Shown here: positions 1-9,335 of the stretch, piece by piece | Layout of the letters: every line of letters starts with the position of its first letter | How positions within the stretch are numbered: the stretch's first letter is position 1 | Source: Bacteroidota bacterium | GTDB taxonomy: Bacteria > Bacteroidota > Bacteroidia > Palsa-965 | NCBI GenBank assembly: GCA_006218065.1 | Contig: VBWE01000023.1 | Location: 70,310 to 124,552, forward strand | Direction: 5' to 3' | Length of the DNA stretch: 54,243 nucleotides | Notes under the pieces: generated by a model | Told to the model about the DNA's origin: nothing | Databases searched by the model: none | Seen by the model: the letters and a program-made list of their open reading frames with translations, nothing else | Translations under genes and position numbers: made by a program

Positions 1-1228
1 AGGGAAGCTCGAGAAAAAGCCTGCAAAAGGAGCTTCTTACAATAGCGCTATCCAGTTGATCCTGGATTATTATAATTTTTACGACGAGCTGGAAAAAATT
101 AACGAGGAAGGAAAAATAGACCAGTCTGTGGTACCGTCGGCACCAAGAACGAACCAAACGTCGGATGAAGTTTTATCCATGTATTATCGGAAAGATTCTG
201 ATGCCGGAAGCGGTCGGGAAGCAGCAGCAACATACCCGAGTAAATTTTCGCCGAGTTTGGTCATGATCGGAAAAGAAAATATTACTTCTTTCACCATGCT
301 GGTTACCACCATTGCACATGAACTGGTCCACGTCAAGCAGCATACCAAAGGGGCAACCGTTCCCGGCGGGGCAACGGAACTCTTCCCGGAAATGATGGAG
401 ATCCGGGGTACATTTGGCAACATTACTCTTCCGGGCAGGACTGTAGGCGTCGTCAGCCAGGATTATTACAGGGGTTCCTACGAATATCTGAAGCTCAAAG
501 AAATGAGCGACTCCAAGAAGTACAGGAAAGACAGGAACGAACTGTACACGCTGTACAAAAAGCAGTACGCTACCGGGTTAACCGAAGCTCAGAATACGAT
601 CGACAAATACAAAAAGGAAAAAGCGGATGCTCAGGCTAATATCTCCAAAAGTGTTTATTCAACAGAGTCGCCGGTATCTCTTACCAATTACGGAAATGCC
701 ATGGCCGTCATACAAAGGCATAATATGGCAGAAACAACGCTACCCTTACTCGACGCTGCATATGATTTCGTCGATCAACCCTATGATATTGTGCGATTGA
801 ATACTTTGCAGGCCAAATTCGTTCCTTTTTCGGCAGCAGAATGGGCAAATTATGGAGATTATCCCGACACCAAGCTTCCCGAAGTAAAGGGAACAGTCAA
901 CAAGGATTATGATATGATCCGCGCGCAATTGTTCTTCCCGCTGCAATGGACTGATGCCAAAGTCAGCATGGAAAAGACCAATATCGCCGCTCAAAAGACC
1001 AAGATGGAAGGAGAATTAACAACCCTCGAAACCGATCGCCGCAAACTGGAAGTGGATCCGGTTACAAATGCAAAGAAAATTGCTGATATTGATGTGCTGA
1101 TCACAGCTAAAAAAGACAGTATAAAAGCGCTGCAGGATCAAATAGATAAGATCAATACCCAATATGATGCTTTTAAGAAGGCTGTTGATTATGTCGGCAT
1201 TGTGCAATTGCACGACAGGCTTAAATAA
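1..1228 (+). CDS. HExxH zinc-metallopeptidase-like protein, 5' truncated by window edge
   Basis: The reading frame is open from base 2 and the first possible start in the window is a TTG at 56, so the true N-terminus lies outside. A zincin-type HELVH motif sits at 317-331 in the context TIAHELVHVKQH, followed about 20 residues later by a Glu-rich stretch (ELFPEMMEIRG) that could give the third zinc ligand. The C-terminal third is lysine- and glutamate-rich and looks coiled-coil (about 960-1190). The HExxH context resembles the eCIS core (DUF4157) and related metallopeptidase domains linked to contractile injection systems; this is from memory and not verified. It is the first of five + strand genes. 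The peptidase character is fairly clear; the substrate is unknown. Confidence 0.65.
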   Translation, partial: GKLEKKPAKGASYNSAIQLILDYYNFYDELEKINEEGKIDQSVVPSAPRTNQTSDEVLSMYYRKDSDAGSGREAAATYPSKFSPSLVMIGKENITSFTMLVTTIAHELVHVKQHTKGATVPGGATELFPEMMEIRGTFGNITLPGRTVGVVSQDYYRGSYEYLKLKEMSDSKKYRKDRNELYTLYKKQYATGLTEAQNTIDKYKKEKADAQANISKSVYSTESPVSLTNYGNAMAVIQRHNMAETTLPLLDAAYDFVDQPYDIVRLNTLQAKFVPFSAAEWANYGDYPDTKLPEVKGTVNKDYDMIRAQLFFPLQWTDAKVSMEKTNIAAQKTKMEGELTTLETDRRKLEVDPVTNAKKIADIDVLITAKKDSIKALQDQIDKINTQYDAFKKAVDYVGIVQLHDRLK

Positions 1229-2597
1229 ACCGGTCGGGCGCAGCAGGATACTGCGTTTTTTATTGTCTTCCCTGGCATTTTTTTTCTTCATGCCGGTGTC
1301 CGCTTCTCCCGGCCATGTCATTGTTATTGATTGTAAAAACCATCCGGCGATCCTTGATTCCCTGCGTAGTCATCAAAAAGCGGAAACAATTGTTCTGCTG
1401 AATTTTGCCCATGCTCCGGCCCGTATTATTATGGCTGAACTGGCGCGATTTCCCGAATTAAGAAACGTTTCAATTTCCGGTGCGGAAAAACTGGATGGAC
1501 TGGAACTGCTGCTGAAAGTCAAAGAAATTAACATAACGGAAAGCAATGTTAACACTTTCCCATCCCAGCTTTTCCTGCTTCCGGAATTGACAACATTGAG
1601 CATTGATCATACGGATCTGCGGGAACTGCCCGAGGCGTTTACCCGAACTTCGAAAGTGAAAGAACTGACCTTGTCTCATAACCGGCTGACCGGACTCCCG
1701 GTAACGATCGGGCTGCTTTCGGAACTGGAAGAATTGAATTTGTCATGCAATCTTCTGGAGAACCTGCCGGAAAGTTTTTCCCAACTCCATCGTTTACGGA
1801 AGATAGATTTTCGCGGCAATCTTTTTGCAGAACAACCTCCTGCGATCACCGACCTTTTGAAATATCATGAGCAGCAGTATGAAAAAGCAATGGCTGAATA
1901 CCGGGAAATGGTTCGACTGGATAGCCTGCGCTGGCAAAAACAAATGGATAGTCTGAAAAAAATACATAATAAAAATGGTTCTCTTCTGCCGGTGCGTACT
2001 ATGATCGGGGAACCGTGGCCATTTACGATTAAAATACTTTCTGGCTGGGAGTGCAGGAATAATAATTATTGCATTCTTCCTGCAAATGTCCGGGGTAAAA
2101 TTACCGGCAATCGCATAGAACTGGACTCCGCTGACAGCAAGACAATCGCCAGTCTTGTAAAGTATCGATGCCTGGAAACGATTATAATCCGGTCATACCA
2201 GGGAGAAAAAATGCCTTCCGACTTATTGCTCTTTCCTGATTTAAAGCATCTTGAAATCACCTCCGCGCCGCTGTTAGACTGGTTGCAGGCTTGGCCGCTT
2301 ATCCTGGCAATACCTTCGCTGCAGGAATTATCTCTTGCAGATTGCGGTATTCGTAAGCTTCCGAGTATGCATATCAATGCTCCTTTGGAATATTTATCGT
2401 TAAGTGGTAACAAGCTCAGAAAACTTCCCGATAATATTGGTATGATCGCTTCACTTCGGAAACTGGATGTTTCAAAAAACAAGCTGCGACGACTCCCTGA
2501 ATCACTTTGTAAAGGAACTTCGCTTTCCGAAATTGTTTGCAGGCAAAACCGCATTCATAAGATACCAGACTGCCTGAGCGGTAAGATCATTCGTTGA
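1191..2597 (+). CDS. Leucine-rich repeat protein, exported
   Basis: The protein has two blocks of leucine-rich repeats of the LxxLxLxxNxLxxLP type (for example ELTLSHNRLTGLP and YLSLSGNKLRKLP). They are separated by a charged helical linker rich in K, D and S (about 1890-2000). LRR solenoids bind other proteins. The frame opens at 1164, but ATG 1191 is preferred: AAGAAGG lies 9 nt before it, and the hydrophobic stretch after RSRILRF, ending at PVSAS, then works as a signal peptide. The start lies inside the 3' end of the preceding peptidase-like gene, so the two are translationally close. The second LRR block ends near the C-terminus with no sorting domain. The binding partner is unknown. Confidence 0.7.
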   Translation: MSALCNCTTGLNKPVGRSRILRFLLSSLAFFFFMPVSASPGHVIVIDCKNHPAILDSLRSHQKAETIVLLNFAHAPARIIMAELARFPELRNVSISGAEKLDGLELLLKVKEINITESNVNTFPSQLFLLPELTTLSIDHTDLRELPEAFTRTSKVKELTLSHNRLTGLPVTIGLLSELEELNLSCNLLENLPESFSQLHRLRKIDFRGNLFAEQPPAITDLLKYHEQQYEKAMAEYREMVRLDSLRWQKQMDSLKKIHNKNGSLLPVRTMIGEPWPFTIKILSGWECRNNNYCILPANVRGKITGNRIELDSADSKTIASLVKYRCLETIIIRSYQGEKMPSDLLLFPDLKHLEITSAPLLDWLQAWPLILAIPSLQELSLADCGIRKLPSMHINAPLEYLSLSGNKLRKLPDNIGMIASLRKLDVSKNKLRRLPESLCKGTSLSEIVCRQNRIHKIPDCLSGKIIR

Positions 2598-2721
2598 ACT
2601 GGTTTTAATATGTACAAATGATCCGCTCAAATATGATTATGGATTATTCCAATGAAGAGTTTGGTATTTTGCTCCAATTAAATTAGTTGACGTGGCAGAG
2701 ATTGAAAATAAATAACAGAAC
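2598..2721. other. Short intergenic gap
   Basis: AT-rich spacer between the LRR gene and the lipoprotein gene. I see no convincing terminator hairpin and no clean TTTG/TAnnTTTG promoter. Confidence 0.4.
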
Positions 2722-3540
2722 ATGAAAAACCATGCAAGAGTTTTATTGCTGTCTTTCGTTTTAGCAATATTCCAATTTGTCTTTGTCTCGTGTTTAGGCC
2801 AGGTGTCCGGCAATCGAACGATCTCGGATCCGCAATTGGGCGAGATAGCGGAAGTGCGAATTAAAGTGTCGGATGCCGTTAATAAAATACTGGATAGCCT
2901 GAAGACAAATAAAGTAGATACCCTGCTCGTGTATCAAATGTCATTTGAAGGGGAAGCCAATTACCCGCTTCCTTATTTGGATGAATACCGGGCAAAGTTT
3001 TCCAAGAATGCAGTCATATTGCCGCTGTCCCATGCCCAACCGGCCTATATTTTCTGGAAAAAAAACGGACATTATTATGTAAAAAAAATCGACCAGTTTT
3101 TTCAATATACAACGATTGAACGTGAACGGCATACCGTATTCCCGTTGTTTGACTTTTACAAGAGGGAGCGAACCGTACTAAATTCAGAAAAACTGTTTTA
3201 TGAAAACCGGATAGATTCTGTTACAGGAAAACCATATCGTTACGCAGGAGATTTTTCAACGGACAATATCTACCTGGCTCACTTTGAAAATAACCGTACA
3301 TCAATTCTATACCGGGCAGATTCTGTATTGTATTCCAGGAAACTGAACAACTACTTGTTTCAGCCGATGGTTGTGCATTCTGTTCCCAGCCCGTACCCAA
3401 ACCCGATCGGTAACGATGAAAAGAACTATTTTAACAACCAAAGCATGAAATTTGTAGCATGGTCAATGCTAATCAAGAGTGAACTTTTGAATACGGAGAT
3501 GCAGATGCTTTGGAGAAGAGAATCCTTAAGCCGAAAGTAA
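2722..3540 (+). CDS. Hypothetical lipoprotein, 272 aa
   Basis: Not recognised. The N-terminus (MKNHARVLLLSF, then a hydrophobic run to FVSC) is a signal peptide with a plausible lipobox cysteine at residue 24, so the product is probably a periplasmic or outer-membrane lipoprotein. The rest is polar and rich in Tyr, Phe and Asn with no recognisable catalytic motif. It lies between the LRR gene and the large beta-rich gene on the same strand, but that next gene has its own promoter, so it may be transcribed separately. Base composition is more AT-rich than the genes downstream. Confidence 0.55.
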   Translation: MKNHARVLLLSFVLAIFQFVFVSCLGQVSGNRTISDPQLGEIAEVRIKVSDAVNKILDSLKTNKVDTLLVYQMSFEGEANYPLPYLDEYRAKFSKNAVILPLSHAQPAYIFWKKNGHYYVKKIDQFFQYTTIERERHTVFPLFDFYKRERTVLNSEKLFYENRIDSVTGKPYRYAGDFSTDNIYLAHFENNRTSILYRADSVLYSRKLNNYLFQPMVVHSVPSPYPNPIGNDEKNYFNNQSMKFVAWSMLIKSELLNTEMQMLWRRESLSRK

Positions 3541-3623
3541 CATCCTGATCTTTATTGAACAGAATGCCTTTGTTTTTCGGATTCTTTGATTCCTTATTTA
3601 TGTGATAAAATATCAACAAAAAA

Positions 3624-3654
3624 TTTGTATCAATCATTCAGGATATTATCTTTG
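3624..3654 (+). promoter_or_regulatory. Bacteroidota sigma-ABfr promoter
   Basis: TTTG at 3624-3627 and TATCTTTG at 3647-3654 are separated by exactly 19 nt, a perfect match to the Bacteroidota housekeeping consensus TTTG-N19-21-TAnnTTTG. It predicts a transcript starting near 3661 and a leader of about 33 nt before the ATG at 3694. Confidence 0.75.
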
Positions 3655-3693
3655 CCCGAATTAAGCCGGAAAAAATAAATAACCGGCAGCATT

Positions 3694-6570
3694 ATGCCGA
3701 GCAGGTTATTTGTTCTTCTTGCCCTTGTATCTGTTTCCGTCCGCGCGCAAACCGTTCCCGATTCCACTTCCGATCCGCTTATCAATTACGTGATCTCGCT
3801 GAGTGAGCAGGTGGAACGTGAGCAGCGTTTTACGGATTTTTTCAGTCCCGACAGTATTTCTTCGCTGCCGGTAGGCATTGCAAAAGAGATCGGCGGAACG
3901 CGTTACATCATTGCTATCGACAGTGCTTTTTTTACGCCGGCAGGCGCGTTCTTCAATGCGTATATGGCTCTGCAGTTTCCGAATTCGGACAAAAAAATCG
4001 CATTCGCTGCGAAGCATGTACGCTTCAACCCGAGAGGCGTAACCGGCGGAAACCTCGCGCGGCTGATGCTGGTGAGCGAACATAGTTTGGACATCGGGCC
4101 GCATGTAAAACTGAAATTGAAACCCGACGGCCAGAATTTCATCGACTGGGATTGCAGCGGTTTCCAGGGCGCAAGCATCAAAGGCTATTTTGAATTCAGT
4201 AAAGGCAAACTGCTGCCGGATTCCACGCAAACGACCGACCGGGCAGTTACCGCTTCGTTTCAATTGTACACGAACGATATCCACGATTTCATCACGCAGG
4301 TGAATATCACGCCGTTTTGCATCACGGGATTGCGCGACTGGTCGTTCCGCGTTACAAATGCTACGGTAGATATGAGCGAACTGGCGAACGCGCCCGGCAT
4401 GTTTTTTCCTGTGGGCTACCCGAACAGTTTACCGGTGTGGACGGGATTTTACCTGCGCGATCTGACCGTAAAACTTCCGCCGGAACTGGCGCGGAATGGG
4501 CAGCGGAGCAGTATCCAGGCTTCGCACCTGCTGATCGACAATATGGGTGTGAGCGGACTTTTCCAGGCGACGAATGTTTTTTCGCTGGGCGAGGGAAGCA
4601 TGAGCGGCTGGGATTTTTCGCTGGACGAGATCGGCGTGAGCCTGCAGTGCAATGCGCTGAACGGCGGCCATCTCGGCGGAAAGATTCATGTGCCGGTGAT
4701 GGACAGCGCGCAGAATTTAATTTACGATGCCGACCTGTTTTACAATCCGCAAAACCACGAAGCGGATTATTCTATTATCGTTGCTGCGCAGCAAAATGTT
4801 CACCTTGATGTTTTCGCCGCAAACGTAGATATCTACCCGACCACGCAGGTCACCGTGCTGAAACAGAACGGTGTGTTCAAACCGAAAGCCGTATTCAACG
4901 GCATGATCACCGTGGATGCCGGTAAATTCAAAACCGCGAAACTCGGTTTTCAGCGCGTTACACTTATTACTGCGCGTCCGTATATTATCGACGGTGTTTT
5001 CAGTTTCACGAATAATGCGTCGAACGACACGACCAAAGCCGCTAATTTTCCGCTCACGTTCAACAGCATCCAGCTTGCGCTCGATCCGCAGGGTCATCCA
5101 CGCATAGCGGCCGATGTGATGCTGAAGTTTACGGATGACAATACCGGTTTCACTGCCGTAACGCGCGTGGAAGTGATCGGCAAACTGGAAGAACAAACCG
5201 TGAGCATCACCGGCGACGTTCCGCAAACCGTTACCAAAACAAAATGGAAATACGACCGGCTGCGGATCAATGCGATTTACCTCAGTGTGCAAACGCAGCC
5301 TTTCGTGATGCGAGGTACCGTGATGTTTCGTGAAAATGATCCCGTTTACGGCGACGGTTTTTTCGGAAACATCCGCTTTATAATTCCCAAAGCGATGAAT
5401 GATACCGCGCAGCTCACGGCCTGTTTCGGCAGAACGGCATTCCGTTACTGGTACGTGGATGCTTATGTTCCCACGAATATCCAACTTGGAACCGCACCGG
5501 TTACGCTCACGCGCATCATGGGTGGAATGTATTACCACATGTCGCCCGCGCGCAATTCGCCTGCTGCGGCGATCAGCGCGGTCAATGCTTCCGCCGTGCC
5601 GCCGCTCAACCAGCCTTCGCAGGTTTACGTTCCGGACGAAAATACGGGCATCGGTTTTAAAGCGGGTACAGCATTCCGTTATACGCCGAGCGAAAAAGCG
5701 TTCAACGGCGATGTGCTGCTCGAAGTCGCATTTAATTCAAACGGCGGATTGAGTTTCATCCGGCTCGACGGAAACGTATATATGCTCACCGACCGCACGA
5801 ACCGCCTGCAGCCGAATGCCGTAATTCCTGTCCGCGGCAGTACGTATATATTGTATGATGCGGATAATCACATTTTCGATGCGAACCTTTCCGTGCTGGT
5901 CAACGTGCAGAATACTGTAACCGGTAATGCGAACGCACACGTTTATATTTCACCGCAGTACTGGTTTGCCTGCGTGGGACGACCGACCGCGCCTGCAACG
6001 ATCAGTATCGCGAACCTCGCTTCGGCGCAATCGTATGTGATGATCGGAAGCCAGCTCGAACCGATGGCTGCACCGCCTGCTGAAGTGGCCTGGCTGGTAA
6101 GTCAGAACGGGTTGAACAACCAGCGCAATCAAACGCAGCTCAGTTCCGGTTCTGGTTTTTGCGCGGGCGTGCGGATCAATTCGGGATTTTATAAAGAATT
6201 CGGCTGGGATTTTTTCTCCGTTTACGGCGGATTCAATTTCGGAACCGGTTTCGATATGATGCTGGTGAATTACGGGCCAAATGCACATTGCACGACGGGC
6301 GAACGTGCCGGATTCAACGGCTGGCAGGCACAGGGACAACTTTACATTTACCTGCAGGGAAGCGTGGGTGTGTATGGACGTTTTGCCGGGGATGATTTTA
6401 ATATCCAGATCATGCAAGCCAATATTGCCGCGATTGTGGGCGGGAAAGCGCCGCGTCCCACGTACCTCTACGGCGCGATCGGCTGCCAGTACAATATCCT
6501 CGGCGGACTGGTGAACGGCAGTTTCAATTTTGATTATGTATTCGGGCAGGATTGTTCCGTAGTGAACTGA
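3694..6570 (+). CDS. Large exported beta-rich protein of unknown function (VYGDGF/FRYWYVDA type)
   Basis: The 958-aa protein has a signal peptide cleaved near residue 18 (SVRAQ). The body is rich in beta-strand-like alternation with no TM helices. Conspicuous motifs are DPVYGDGFFGN (about 549-559), FRYWYVDA (583-590) and MGGMYYHM (609-616). From memory, these motifs recur in very large hypothetical proteins of Bacteroidota, often followed by a fibronectin-III protein and sometimes near eCIS (DUF4157) genes; a profile search would be needed to confirm. Its stop is 1 nt before the ATG of the Fn3 gene, so the two are almost certainly co-translated. No T9SS sorting domain is evident at the C-terminus. 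It has its own strong promoter. Confidence 0.7.
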   Translation: MPSRLFVLLALVSVSVRAQTVPDSTSDPLINYVISLSEQVEREQRFTDFFSPDSISSLPVGIAKEIGGTRYIIAIDSAFFTPAGAFFNAYMALQFPNSDKKIAFAAKHVRFNPRGVTGGNLARLMLVSEHSLDIGPHVKLKLKPDGQNFIDWDCSGFQGASIKGYFEFSKGKLLPDSTQTTDRAVTASFQLYTNDIHDFITQVNITPFCITGLRDWSFRVTNATVDMSELANAPGMFFPVGYPNSLPVWTGFYLRDLTVKLPPELARNGQRSSIQASHLLIDNMGVSGLFQATNVFSLGEGSMSGWDFSLDEIGVSLQCNALNGGHLGGKIHVPVMDSAQNLIYDADLFYNPQNHEADYSIIVAAQQNVHLDVFAANVDIYPTTQVTVLKQNGVFKPKAVFNGMITVDAGKFKTAKLGFQRVTLITARPYIIDGVFSFTNNASNDTTKAANFPLTFNSIQLALDPQGHPRIAADVMLKFTDDNTGFTAVTRVEVIGKLEEQTVSITGDVPQTVTKTKWKYDRLRINAIYLSVQTQPFVMRGTVMFRENDPVYGDGFFGNIRFIIPKAMNDTAQLTACFGRTAFRYWYVDAYVPTNIQLGTAPVTLTRIMGGMYYHMSPARNSPAAAISAVNASAVPPLNQPSQVYVPDENTGIGFKAGTAFRYTPSEKAFNGDVLLEVAFNSNGGLSFIRLDGNVYMLTDRTNRLQPNAVIPVRGSTYILYDADNHIFDANLSVLVNVQNTVTGNANAHVYISPQYWFACVGRPTAPATISIANLASAQSYVMIGSQLEPMAAPPAEVAWLVSQNGLNNQRNQTQLSSGSGFCAGVRINSGFYKEFGWDFFSVYGGFNFGTGFDMMLVNYGPNAHCTTGERAGFNGWQAQGQLYIYLQGSVGVYGRFAGDDFNIQIMQANIAAIVGGKAPRPTYLYGAIGCQYNILGGLVNGSFNFDYVFGQDCSVVN

Positions 6571-6571
6571 T

Positions 6572-8620
6572 ATGAAGAAACTGCTTTTTTCCTTTTCATT
6601 TATAATGAGTCTCGCTGCCCCGGCACAGCAAAATTCTTTTGCGCTAAAAAGCAGCGTAAAGAAAAAAAGTATCCGTATCCGCATCGCGCCGGTAAGTGAA
6701 GCGGTTTGGAAACAAGTCCGCACAGAAGGATTGATCATGGAACGGATTACTCTTCCGGCTAATACCGGTATTCCGCCGGCAGCCGCTTTCCAGGATGCAC
6801 AGATTGTTACCACTGTCCCGTTGAAGCCGCTGCCGGTTTCCGATTCAGCCGCCTGGAAAAAGCTGGTTAAAGAAAATCCGGATGCGGTGCTGGCGTACCA
6901 GTTCCTGTATGAAAACAAATCCACGAAACAGGAAACGGCCAAAGTGAAACAGCAGAAAACGGAATTGCTTTTCGGTTTAACCTTGCTCGCTGCCGATCTC
7001 GATGCGGGGCTGGCGGATGCGCTTGGCCTGCTGTTTACGGATTCACTGGTAGATATGAAACCGGTTTGTGCCTATCGTGTGCGGCCGGCGAAAAATATTG
7101 CGGGAATAGTTCCTGCTGTAATTGTAATCGATGCTTTGGCAGAAAGTATTTACCCGGAAATAACCGGGGTGAATGGAAAATTTCGTGACAGGACCGTGAA
7201 ACTAAACTGGCCGGTGAATAAACTGGCTTCGTTTTACAGCGGGTACAGTATCGAACGTTCATCCGACAGTATTCACTTTGAGCGGGTGAACAAAACGCCG
7301 GTGATTCACGCCTGGTCGCAGTTTGAAAAAAATAAAAGTACGCTGACGTTCAACGATACTTTCCCGGAAAACGGCAGGCGCTACTGGTATCGCGTGCGCG
7401 GCATCAACCTGTTCGGCGAAATCTGCAATTCATCCAATGTTATTTCCGGAACGGGCTATGCAGCTTTGCACGCTTTCCCGGTAATTGATTCCGTGAGTAC
7501 GGAACAAAACGTACGTATCCGCATCCGCTGGCATCTGCATGATCCGGCGGACCAGCAGCGCGTAAGGGAATTTTACCTGCTCCGTGCCGAAAAAGAAAAC
7601 GGGAAGTATGTTCAGATCAGTAAAGCGTTACCGAATAGTTCATCTGGATTTACAGATGAACAACCGCTGCGTTCGAATTTTTACAAAGTAGCCGCGCTCA
7701 GTTTCGGAGGAGATACTGTTTTTTCTTTTTCGGCGATGGGGTTGACGTATGATGAAACGCCGCCCGCCATCCCGCAGGAGCTCCGCGCGACGGTTAATGA
7801 TAAAGGTTTGGTAAAACTAACCTGGAAAGCGAATACGGAAAACGATCTCCGGGGATACCGCGTTTTTAAAAGCAACAGTCTGCGGGAAGAATTCGTGGAA
7901 GTGAGCCGGAAGATTATTTTGAAAAACGAATTTACCGATACCATCACGCTGCATTCGCTTACGGCAGAAGTATATTACCGGCTGCAGGCTGTTGATCATA
8001 CCTTCAACAATTCAAAACCCGGCGAGCCGGTCAAAGTACTTCGCCCGGATACGATCGCGCCGGTTGCGCCGGTAATTAAAACTCTCTGCGTTCAGCCAAC
8101 CGGTATATCCATGCGTTTTATCCCGAGTACGAGCGAAGATGTTGTGCAATACCTGCTCTACCGGAAGACGGATGAAAAAACGGATACTTTACTGCGCCGC
8201 TGGCCGGCACCTGATACGCTGCGCATATTATCGGATACGCTCGTGCATGCAGGTCACGGTTATCGTTATCGCTTGATGGCGCTGGATAAAAGCGATAATG
8301 CCTCCAATTCCAACCAGCCGTACATATTTTACGAAACCGGGTCACGAAAAAAAATGAACAGCCTGGAAGCCGAAGCGGACCGGGCCGGTCATTATATCCT
8401 GCTTCGCTGGAAAGCAGAGCATCCCGATGTGTACAGGTTCGTGATTTACAAAGCGAAGAAAGGCGAACCGCTGCGTATTTTCCGTACGCTGAAGCCGGGA
8501 GAGGTTTCAGTAAAAGACACGGAACTGTATATCGGGAATCATTACGTTTACCGCATCAAAGCGATATTGACGAGCGGGGCGGAGACGGAATGGAGTGATC
8601 TGGAGGAAGTGGAGTATTGA
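6572..8620 (+). CDS. Exported fibronectin type III multi-domain protein
   Basis: The 682-aa protein has a signal peptide (MKKLLFSFSFIMSLAAPA). Residues 28-195 form a conserved-looking N-terminal region starting with a basic RIRIAPVSEAVW stretch. Four to five fibronectin type III-like modules follow (about 196-290, 300-390, 396-485, 490-590 and a last one to the end). They are recognisable by WxxN..D..GYRVFKS and YYRLQAVD signatures. Fn3 arrays act as binding or spacer modules in secreted proteins. The gene starts 1 nt after the stop of the 958-aa gene and is its obligate operon partner here. It ends head-to-head 4 nt from a convergent LytTR gene. Exact partner and role are unknown. Confidence 0.75.
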   Translation: MKKLLFSFSFIMSLAAPAQQNSFALKSSVKKKSIRIRIAPVSEAVWKQVRTEGLIMERITLPANTGIPPAAAFQDAQIVTTVPLKPLPVSDSAAWKKLVKENPDAVLAYQFLYENKSTKQETAKVKQQKTELLFGLTLLAADLDAGLADALGLLFTDSLVDMKPVCAYRVRPAKNIAGIVPAVIVIDALAESIYPEITGVNGKFRDRTVKLNWPVNKLASFYSGYSIERSSDSIHFERVNKTPVIHAWSQFEKNKSTLTFNDTFPENGRRYWYRVRGINLFGEICNSSNVISGTGYAALHAFPVIDSVSTEQNVRIRIRWHLHDPADQQRVREFYLLRAEKENGKYVQISKALPNSSSGFTDEQPLRSNFYKVAALSFGGDTVFSFSAMGLTYDETPPAIPQELRATVNDKGLVKLTWKANTENDLRGYRVFKSNSLREEFVEVSRKIILKNEFTDTITLHSLTAEVYYRLQAVDHTFNNSKPGEPVKVLRPDTIAPVAPVIKTLCVQPTGISMRFIPSTSEDVVQYLLYRKTDEKTDTLLRRWPAPDTLRILSDTLVHAGHGYRYRLMALDKSDNASNSNQPYIFYETGSRKKMNSLEAEADRAGHYILLRWKAEHPDVYRFVIYKAKKGEPLRIFRTLKPGEVSVKDTELYIGNHYVYRIKAILTSGAETEWSDLEEVEY

Positions 8621-8624
8621 AAAG

Positions 8625-9335
8625 TCAAATCGAATTCCCGTACTTGTTTTTATACTCCGCAAAAAACGACGCTTCATAACTATTCCCGACCGGGATTTCC
8701 TGGCCGGCGCAGCTGATTATTTTATTCCGAACGGATTCGATGCGCGCAAAAGGAATGATGAATGACCGGTGAACACGGATAAAATCACCGGAAGGCAGTT
8801 TGATCTGCAACGCTTTCAGCGTCATTCGCGCAACTACCGGCCGCTGGTTTTGAAGGAATATCCGTACATAATCGTCGAGCCCTTCGATATAAAGAATGTC
8901 GTCGATATTGATTTTGATCAGGCTGTAGTCCGCGCGGATAAAAAGCACGCGTTCTTTTTCATCGGGGATTTTATGCTTGAATTTATAATATTCCTGGGCT
9001 TTGGCGGCGGCTTTCAGGAAACGTTCATATGTAAACGGCTTCACGATATAATCCACGGCATCGAGCTCGAAACCTTCGGCGGCATATTCACTGTATGCCG
9101 TGGTGAAAATAACCATGGCATTCTGCCCGATGCTTTTGTAAAGATCGATGCCCGACATCGAGGGCATATTGATGTCGAGAAAAAGCAGGTCGACCGGGAA
9201 TTTCCGGATATGCTTCAACGCTTCACTCGGCTTGTTGAATGTTTTATCGAGCGTAATGAAATCGGTTTTCGCACAAAAGTTCTCTATGATCTTCAGCGCA
9301 GGTAATTCATCGTCGATAGCAATGGCCCTGATCAT
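8625..9335 (-). CDS. LytTR-family response regulator
   Basis: The 236-aa protein has an N-terminal receiver with acidic pocket D8/D9, phosphoacceptor D54 (FLDINMP), T82-like and K104-like switch residues (FTTAYSEYA, VKPF), and a C-terminal LytTR DNA-binding domain (about 130-236, with the characteristic FIRVHRSFIIPFARIES). It regulates transcription by binding direct-repeat sites in target promoters. Its start overlaps the last 4 nt of the kinase gene, so the two form a two-component pair. It is closely similar to the island regulator at 25762-26454. It is probably the last gene of a five-gene transcript with secreted proteins upstream. Confidence 0.93.
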   Translation of the reverse strand: MIRAIAIDDELPALKIIENFCAKTDFITLDKTFNKPSEALKHIRKFPVDLLFLDINMPSMSGIDLYKSIGQNAMVIFTTAYSEYAAEGFELDAVDYIVKPFTYERFLKAAAKAQEYYKFKHKIPDEKERVLFIRADYSLIKINIDDILYIEGLDDYVRIFLQNQRPVVARMTLKALQIKLPSGDFIRVHRSFIIPFARIESVRNKIISCAGQEIPVGNSYEASFFAEYKNKYGNSI

